Source: an uncultured Myxococcales bacterium
GTDB taxonomy: Bacteria > Myxococcota > Myxococcia > Myxococcales > Myxococcaceae
DNA: 64,000 nucleotides
NCBI GenBank assembly: GCA_937980205.1
Contig: CALJKW010000010.1
Span: forward strand, 124,001-188,000
Direction: 5' to 3'
The notes beneath the pieces were generated by a model that saw only the letters and a list, made by a program, of their open reading frames with translations, did not search any database and was not told where the DNA came from. Made by a program: the position numbers and the translations under genes. Of this stretch, positions 58,945-64,000 are shown one piece after another (the first letter of the stretch is position 1; each line of letters begins with the position of its first letter).

Positions 58945-60006
58945 TCAGCGCGAGTATTCGTAGATGCCGGGCAGCCCCGACGAGAGGAACGTCGCGAGCT
59001 GCGCCGCGGTCACGGTGATCGTCCCTGCGCTCGAGAGCGGGTCGGCGAGCAGGTACGCGCCCTGCGCAGTCTTGCCGAGGATGGCGACCGCATGCGGGCC
59101 CGGGTCGCTGAAGTTGAGGTACTTGCCCTGCGCGTTCAGCGACGCGCCCCAGGCCGCCCACGGGCCACCGGCCGCGACCGCGAAGTGCCCGCGGGCGAAG
59201 ATGCCGTCCAGCGCCGCCACCGACGTGCCGCGCCAGATGCCGGGCGGAGCGCCGAAGTGGCGGAAGGCCCGGTCGAGCTGCGCGATGCCCATCGGCTGCG
59301 AGAACGTGCTGTTGAAGCCGAGGCTCAAGTCGCGGATCTGATCGATCGCGGCGAGGGCGTTCGCCGGGGTGGGGTGCGCCCGCAGGCCCAGCGCGGCGAG
59401 CACCATCAGCCCGCTGGTGGGGACACAGTCGCTGAAGCCGTACGGCGCGCCGCCCGCGGTGAACGCCGTCGGGCCCCACTGATTCACGAAGAACGCGTTC
59501 GCCTCGGCGACGGTGTCGATCTCCGGTGTGCCGTCGACGCAGCGGTCGTCGACGCCCTCGGGCATCACCGAGCAGCCGTTCGGGCACGTCTCGGTCACGA
59601 GCGTGCCGCCCGAGCACTTGAGCCGCGAGCGGCCGTCGGCGCTGCAGTTGAAGACGCTGTAGCTGGCGAAGTCTCCGCACCCCAGCGAGACGAGCTCGAG
59701 CCAGCCGCCGTGGGCCCAGCCGGCCTGGCCCTGGTAGCGGATCCGGTAGAACCCGTTGCTCGGCGAGGTGCGATCGATCGTCGTGACGCGGGCGCCCCGC
59801 GGGAGCACCCGCAGCACGGCGGAAGACGTCGAGGCGGCCGCGCGCAGGTTGAGCGCGTCGGTCGTCGCCAGCGTCGAGCCGATCGGCACGTCTTGCGTGA
59901 GCGGGTCGGCGCTGCTCGAGCGCTCTTCGTCAGCGCCGGCAAACACGTCGAGCTCCGCGGTGCCACACGCGAAGAGCAGTCCTGCGGACAGAAGCAACGG
60001 TCTCAT
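58945..60006 (-). CDS. SH3b plus C39-like peptidase lipoprotein
   Basis: A 353-residue protein. The ATG at 60006 is preceded by GGAGGAA, and the signal ends in LLFAC (Cys14). A bacterial SH3 domain (about 50-105: ALNLRAAASTSSAVLRVL, GWAHGGWLEL) is followed by a Cys-containing linker. A papain-like C39_2-type domain closes it: Cys194 in GFSDCVPTSG, His305 in PGPHAVAILG and Asp322 in LLADPLSS. These are the expected catalytic residues. It may cleave peptides or peptidoglycan-associated substrates at the cell surface, with the SH3b domain as targeting module. It is divergent from the kinase at 60113. Confidence 0.85.
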   Translation of the reverse strand: MRPLLLSAGLLFACGTAELDVFAGADEERSSSADPLTQDVPIGSTLATTDALNLRAAASTSSAVLRVLPRGARVTTIDRTSPSNGFYRIRYQGQAGWAHGGWLELVSLGCGDFASYSVFNCSADGRSRLKCSGGTLVTETCPNGCSVMPEGVDDRCVDGTPEIDTVAEANAFFVNQWGPTAFTAGGAPYGFSDCVPTSGLMVLAALGLRAHPTPANALAAIDQIRDLSLGFNSTFSQPMGIAQLDRAFRHFGAPPGIWRGTSVAALDGIFARGHFAVAAGGPWAAWGASLNAQGKYLNFSDPGPHAVAILGKTAQGAYLLADPLSSAGTITVTAAQLATFLSSGLPGIYEYSR

Positions 60007-60112
60007 GGTGTTCCTCCCGGGTTGGGCGTTCTTCGACTTGCGCCGGGACGGACGGAGCGACGCGCCGAACTTCCAATGCAGGCACCGGAGAATTTCGTAC
60101 GAGAATGAACGG

Positions 60113-61012
60113 GTGGAGACCATCGGCCGCTACCAGCTCGTCCGCCGCCTCGGCCGCGGCGGCATGGCCGAGGTCTTCCTGGCGAAGGCCACGCGCGAGG
60201 GCGGCTTCGAGAAGCAGCTCGTGTTGAAGCTGATCCTCCCCGCGTTCGCCGACGATCCGCGCTTCGTCGAGCTGTTCTTCCGCGAAGCGCGCATCGCGGC
60301 GCAGCTCAACCACCCGAACATCGTTCAGGTGTTCGACTTCGGTACCGCCGGCGACGAGCACTTCCTCGCCATGGAGCTCGTCGACGGGCTGAGCCTTCGC
60401 GAGCTGTACCGTGCTGCGTGGGGCGCCGATCGGCCCATTCCGATTCCGATCGCGCTCAAGATCATCGCGCACCTGTGCAGCGCGCTGCAGTACGCCCACG
60501 AGCCGCCGCGCAGCTTCGTTCACCGCGACCTCAGCCCCGACAACGTCCTCTTGTCGCGCGCCGGCGCGGTCAAGCTGTCGGACTTCGGCCTCGCGCGCGC
60601 CGTCGACGCCACGCACTCGACGTCGTTGCGGGGCAAGCAGGGCTACGTCGCACCCGAGCTCATGTCCGGCGAGGGGCGCTGCGATCACCGCGCCGACCTC
60701 TTCTCGCTCGGCGTCGTCATGTTCGAGGCGCTGACCGGCCGCCGTCCCTTCGCCGGAGCGACCGACCTCGCGGTCATGCAGGCGACCCTCTACGCGCAGG
60801 CGCCGTCGCTCCAGAAGCTGCGGCCCGAGTGCGGTGACGGCGTCGACGCGCTCGTCCAGCGGCTGCTCGCCAAGCATCCGGACCAGCGCGTGCAGAGCGC
60901 TCGCGAGGCGCTCGAGGCCGTCGAGTCCGAGCTGGCGGCATTCCCGCCCGTGCGACCGTCGGATCTCGCCCGGTACTTCGCCGCCTGCGCTCCCAAGCAG
61001 CGCGCGAAGTGA
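60113..61012 (+). CDS. Hanks-type Ser/Thr protein kinase, catalytic domain only
   Basis: A 299-residue protein with a GTG start. The glycine loop is LGRGGMAEVFL, the ATP-positioning lysine is Lys39 in VLKLI, HRDLSPDN supplies Asp139, and SDFGLAR supplies Asp157. GYVAPELM closes the activation loop. The protein ends just after the kinase domain, with no sensor domain or membrane helix. All catalytic residues are present, although the HRD loop has Ser instead of Lys two residues after Asp, a variant common in this lineage. It opens a same-strand array with a PEGA-like protein and two degenerate kinases. Confidence 0.9.
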   Translation: METIGRYQLVRRLGRGGMAEVFLAKATREGGFEKQLVLKLILPAFADDPRFVELFFREARIAAQLNHPNIVQVFDFGTAGDEHFLAMELVDGLSLRELYRAAWGADRPIPIPIALKIIAHLCSALQYAHEPPRSFVHRDLSPDNVLLSRAGAVKLSDFGLARAVDATHSTSLRGKQGYVAPELMSGEGRCDHRADLFSLGVVMFEALTGRRPFAGATDLAVMQATLYAQAPSLQKLRPECGDGVDALVQRLLAKHPDQRVQSAREALEAVESELAAFPPVRPSDLARYFAACAPKQRAK

Positions 61013-61108
61013 TTGCGCGAGTTGTGCAGCGCTGGCTGGCCGCGCGACGGATCCGGCGCCCAAGTGCCGGAAACGCCGCGGGCTCGGGCCTTGCTCAGAG
61101 AGCCGCGC

Positions 61109-61396
61109 ATGGAAACCGTCCCCATGGTCCAAGTGGTTCGCGGCAGCACGCTCAGAGAGCCCGAGCCACAAGAGGTGCTCATCACCGCCAGCCTGCACCG
61201 GACGGGCGCTGCGGCCTCGGTGATGATCGGCACCGAGCACCTGGGCGTGACTCCCTATTTCCTTCGGCGTCCGCCGGGCCGGTACGCGATGACGCTCCGG
61301 GCGCCCGGGCAGCCGCCGGCCCACGTCGAGGTCGCGGTCTGCGCCGAGCGCGGCGCGCACATCGACGTCGCGCTGGGCATCGATCCGCTGCGCTGA
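61109..61396 (+). CDS. small PEGA-like domain protein
   Basis: About 95 residues from an ATG at 61109; a longer frame reaches a TTG at 61013. The region VMIGTEHLGVTPYFLRRPPG followed by RYAMTLRAP matches the PEGA fold, in which a small beta-sandwich contains a Gly-x-x-P turn (here GVTPYF). PEGA domains often occur at the C-terminus of bacterial membrane kinases; here one appears as a stand-alone gene between two kinase-like genes. No signal or membrane helix is seen, so location is unclear. A fold-only function is assigned. Confidence 0.6.
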   Translation: METVPMVQVVRGSTLREPEPQEVLITASLHRTGAAASVMIGTEHLGVTPYFLRRPPGRYAMTLRAPGQPPAHVEVAVCAERGAHIDVALGIDPLR

Positions 61397-61415
61397 AGAA
61401 CACGGGGAACCGACC

Positions 61416-62813
61416 ATGCCCTCACTGCGCAACTGCGAGCTGCTGCAGCGGCTGGACGCCGCGCCGGGCAGCGCCCTGTATTTCGCCGCCCCGGCGGATG
61501 CCCGCGACGCCGTGTCCCTGCGGGTCGTGCTCGATCGCGCGACCGCCTCGGCGTCACTGCTTCCGGTCGAGATCGCCCTGCACCTGCTGGCGCAGGTCGG
61601 TGATGCCGTGGCCTACCTGCACGCGCTCGGCTGCGTGCACGGCGACTTGAGCCCCAGCAGCGTCACCGTGTCGTCGCGCGGTGTCGCGAAGCTCAGCCAC
61701 TTCGAGCTCGCGCGGCAGCTCGAGGAGACGCGCACCGCGAGCCGCGCTCCCCGCGTCACCTACGCCGCTCCCGAGCTGCTCGCCGGTGCGCACGCCGACG
61801 GCCGCGCCGACGTCTTCTCCACCGGCGTGCTGCTCTACGAGGCGCTGACGCTCGAACGGCCGTTCGCGGGCACCAGCGCGCGCGCGCTGCTCGCGTCGAT
61901 GAGAGGGCAGCCGCCGCGGCGGCCGTCGCTGGTGCGGCCCGGGCTGCCCGATGGGCTCGACACGCTCGTCGCGAGCGCCCTCGCGCTCGAGCCCTCGCAG
62001 CGGCCCTCCACGCCGAAGCTGGTCGAAGCGCTCCATGCGCTGCTGCCGGCGCTCCCTCCGGTGTGCGCGCGCACGCTCGCGCGCGTCGTGGCCACCGGTG
62101 CGCGAGACGAGGCTCCGACCCACAAGCTGCCCGAAGCGTTCTTCGCGATGCCCGTCGAGGCGCGCGCCCCGGCAGAGCGCCCACGCGCGGCCCGCGCCGC
62201 GCGAGCCACCGTGCCGGCGAGCCCGGCGGTCGATCGCCGGCGCGGCCCGACCGTGCTGCTCCCCGCGGCGCAGCTCAAGGCGAGGCACGGCGCCGTCGCT
62301 TCCGCGCCGGCGAAGGCTGGCGCGGGCAGCGCGGCGTTGTTCGGCAGCGTCGGGGCGCTGGTGGTCGGCGCCGTCGCCGCTGCGACGATGGTGACGCCCG
62401 CCGACGCCCAGCCTGCTCCCGCCGCGCGGCTGCGCGTGACCGCACCGCTCGCGCCGCGGGCCGCACCGCCTGCTCCGGTCGAGACCGCGGGCGCCATGCT
62501 CGGCGCGACGCCGAAGGAGGCGGCGCCGCAGAGCTCCCTCGAGCCCGCTCACCAGCTGCACATCACCGCGTCGATGCGCGGCAGGCCGGTCGAGGCGTGC
62601 GTGCTGGTCAACGGCGCGTACCAGGGCGCCGCGCCGGTCACCGTCGAGCGCCCGCCCGGCACGTACCGCGTCGAAGTGGTCGGCGGCCGGCGCGCGCTGC
62701 AGGCAGAGGTGGTCGTCGGTGCGCGTCGCGGCAGCACGGTGGGCTTCGAGCTGGCGCAGGCGCCCAGGCCGGGCTCGGCGGCGAAGGCCGCCTGCGCGCG
62801 TGCGAAGCGATGA
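61416..62813 (+). CDS. pseudokinase with membrane helix and PEGA-like C-terminus
   Basis: A 465-residue protein. It starts abruptly in what would be the N-lobe: no glycine loop and no ATP-positioning lysine are seen, and the catalytic-loop region begins only 75 residues in, against 137 in the kinase at 60113. HRD is HGD (VHGDLSPSSVTV, Asp77 kept), the catalytic Asn is Ser, and DFG is HFE (SHFELAR, His95). YAAPELLAG and the C-lobe (TGVLLYEALTLERPFAG) remain. An Ala/Pro-rich linker, a hydrophobic helix (LFGSVGALVVGAVAAATMV) and a PEGA-like domain (VLVNGAYQGAAPVTVE) follow. It cannot bind ATP and transfer phosphate normally, so a scaffolding or allosteric role is inferred. Confidence 0.85.
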   Translation: MPSLRNCELLQRLDAAPGSALYFAAPADARDAVSLRVVLDRATASASLLPVEIALHLLAQVGDAVAYLHALGCVHGDLSPSSVTVSSRGVAKLSHFELARQLEETRTASRAPRVTYAAPELLAGAHADGRADVFSTGVLLYEALTLERPFAGTSARALLASMRGQPPRRPSLVRPGLPDGLDTLVASALALEPSQRPSTPKLVEALHALLPALPPVCARTLARVVATGARDEAPTHKLPEAFFAMPVEARAPAERPRAARAARATVPASPAVDRRRGPTVLLPAAQLKARHGAVASAPAKAGAGSAALFGSVGALVVGAVAAATMVTPADAQPAPAARLRVTAPLAPRAAPPAPVETAGAMLGATPKEAAPQSSLEPAHQLHITASMRGRPVEACVLVNGAYQGAAPVTVERPPGTYRVEVVGGRRALQAEVVVGARRGSTVGFELAQAPRPGSAAKAACARAKR

Positions 62814-62843
62814 GCCCTCGCGGATAGACTCCAGGTCCGTCTC

Positions 62844-64000
62844 GTGGACGCCCTCGGCCGATACGATCTCGTCAAGCACCTGCGCTCGAGCGCCGGCGAG
62901 GACGTGTACCTCGCGAGGGCGCGTGGCCCGGGGCAGTTCGAGAAGCTGCTCGTGCTCAAGCGGGCCTCGCTCGAGGCCTCGAAGGACCCCGCGGCACACG
63001 AGCGGTTCCTCGCCGAGGCGCGGCTCGCGTCGCGGCTGGACCACCCGAACATCGTGCAGGTCTTCGACTGCGATCAGATCGACGGCCACGACTGCCTCAC
63101 CATGGAGCACGTCGACGGCCCGTCGCTGGGCGAGCTCGTCGACGCCTGCCGCGCGCGCGGCGAGCCGATGCCGGTGGCGATCGCCCTGCACCTCGTCGCG
63201 CAGATCTGCGACGCGCTCGCCTACCTGCACGCGCTCGACGACCCCGAGACGGGGGCGCCGCTCATGCTCGTGCACCGCGACGTCGGGCCCCACAGCATCG
63301 TCATCTCGTCCAACGGCGTCGCGAAGCTCACGAACTTCGCCTTCGCCCGCGAGGCCGACGCGACGCAGACCGGCACCGTGCGCTCGCGGCCCGCGTACAC
63401 GCCTCCGGAGGTGCTCGGCGGCAGTCCCCGCGTCGACCCGCGCGGCGATCTGTACGCGCTCGGCGCGGTGCTCTACGAGGCGCTGACGCTGTCGCCGCCG
63501 TTCGCCGCGGCCAGCGCCGACGAGCTGATCTCGAAGGTGCTCGGCGCGCCGCTCGTGCCGGCGTCGCAGCTTCGACCCGACCTGCCCGCGAAGCTCGACG
63601 CCGCGCTGGCGAGGGCCCTCTCGCGCGACATCGACGAGCGCCCGCAGGACGCGTTCGCGCTGCGCGATGCGCTCGACGCCTGGCTCTCGAAGCACGCGAT
63701 GGTGAAGACCGAGGAGATCGTCGCGTTCCTCCGCGGCGTCACCGGGCCTGGACCTGCCGCCGCGGCGCCGCGCGCGCCTGACACGGTGCCGGTGCCCGCC
63801 GTCCAGGCCCCGCCGAGCGGGTCGGATACGGCGCAGCAGCTGCCTCCAGTCGAAGACGCGCCGCGCGTGACGGACAAGGTGATGCCGGCGGACGCTCCGC
63901 TCCCTGCGCAGACGTTGGTGGAGCCGAGCACGGAAGCGTCGGCGGCCGCAGCGCCGGTGAGCCAGGAGCAGCTCGAGACGCGACCCATTCCACGCCCGGC
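62844..64000 (+). CDS. degenerate Ser/Thr kinase homologue, cut by window edge
   Basis: Starts at a GTG at 62844 (VDALGRYDLVKHL), and at least 385 codons run off the right edge. Lys39 is present in LVLKRAS, and HRD is intact (HRDVGPHSIVI, Asp146). The catalytic Asn is replaced by Ser (151) and DFG is changed to NFA (TNFAFAR, Asn164). The glycine loop is also poor (LRSSAGEDVYLA). An Ala/Pro-rich, probably disordered region begins near residue 300. Loss of the DFG aspartate, which binds the catalytic metal, makes ordinary kinase activity unlikely. It follows the preceding pseudokinase by 30 bp on the same strand. Confidence 0.85.
   Translation, partial: MDALGRYDLVKHLRSSAGEDVYLARARGPGQFEKLLVLKRASLEASKDPAAHERFLAEARLASRLDHPNIVQVFDCDQIDGHDCLTMEHVDGPSLGELVDACRARGEPMPVAIALHLVAQICDALAYLHALDDPETGAPLMLVHRDVGPHSIVISSNGVAKLTNFAFAREADATQTGTVRSRPAYTPPEVLGGSPRVDPRGDLYALGAVLYEALTLSPPFAAASADELISKVLGAPLVPASQLRPDLPAKLDAALARALSRDIDERPQDAFALRDALDAWLSKHAMVKTEEIVAFLRGVTGPGPAAAAPRAPDTVPVPAVQAPPSGSDTAQQLPPVEDAPRVTDKVMPADAPLPAQTLVEPSTEASAAAAPVSQEQLETRPIPRP

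Noticed and set aside
60007..60112. An ECF-type promoter in the divergent gap before the kinase (GAACTT and CGTAC).
   Set aside because: The spacing of about 23 bases is too long for ECF promoters, and no other support exists.

Overview
The window is high-GC DNA (roughly 70% by eye) with dense coding, many 4-bp ATGA/GTGA start-stop overlaps, Hanks-type Ser/Thr kinases, a kinase/sigma-factor operon, Cys-rich and Gly/Ser-linker lipoproteins, and kinase catalytic loops of the HRDLSPDN kind. Together these suggest a myxobacterium or related Myxococcota chromosome. This is an inference from gene content; no rRNA or other taxonomic marker is present. I saw no tRNA, rRNA, CRISPR array, prophage or transposase.

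Layout. 1-0.6 kb: end of a Phd/YefM-type antitoxin gene (cut by the window edge) and a VOC-fold protein. 0.66-9.4 kb: a periplasmic alpha-2-macroglobulin lipoprotein and penicillin-binding protein 1C, the usual bacterial pair, here separated by a small GIY-YIG nuclease gene that sits between two inverted copies of a roughly 40-bp palindromic repeat. 9.7-11.1 kb: a hexapeptide acyltransferase and a pirin-like lipoprotein. 11.2-26.4 kb: a surface-glycan region with several multi-pass glycosyltransferase-like proteins, a polyprenyl-phosphate GT2 enzyme, an AsnB-type amidotransferase, a nucleotide-sugar epimerase, a SAM methyltransferase, a DUF2079 protein and two paralogous membrane-anchored discoidin-domain proteins. 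26.4-28.2 kb: lspA, a PAP2 phosphatase and a DUF1801 protein. 28.2-36.5 kb: AddB- and AddA-like helicase-nuclease subunits, then purA. 36.5-39.4 kb: SRAP/YedK with two small proteins, and a lipase maturation factor homologue. 39.4-45.8 kb: a Cys-rich lipoprotein, a sigma-like factor translationally coupled to a zinc-finger/kinase/TPR protein, and a DprE1/DprE2-like pair. 45.9-47.9 kb: tmk and a membrane protein. 48-51.6 kb: a NarL-type two-component pair and a hybrid sensor with a degenerate kinase core. 51.6-54.9 kb: an operon encoding a VIT/VWA protein, an ECF sigma factor and a 75-residue protein. 55-60 kb: a KAS III-like enzyme, a ten-repeat cadherin-like secreted protein and an SH3b plus C39-like peptidase lipoprotein. 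60.1-64 kb: an intact kinase followed by a PEGA-like protein and two kinase homologues that have lost catalytic residues; the last is cut by the window edge.

The strongest unexplained signal is a dispersed palindromic repeat family (positions 6718, 7117, 10311, 31472, 31539, 31653). Its outer boxes are conserved. The central stem differs in sequence between most copies yet is always perfectly paired, which looks like structural covariation. One inverted pair brackets the GIY-YIG gene, and one of that pair encodes the N-terminus of PBP1C. Another group of three lies in frame inside the AddA-like helicase gene and includes a 114-bp-period duplication. A second hairpin family with a GGGGACTGTCCCC-type core sits at two convergent gene ends and encodes the C-terminus of thymidylate kinase. 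The second signal of interest is the tandem kinase/PEGA/pseudokinase array at the right edge.
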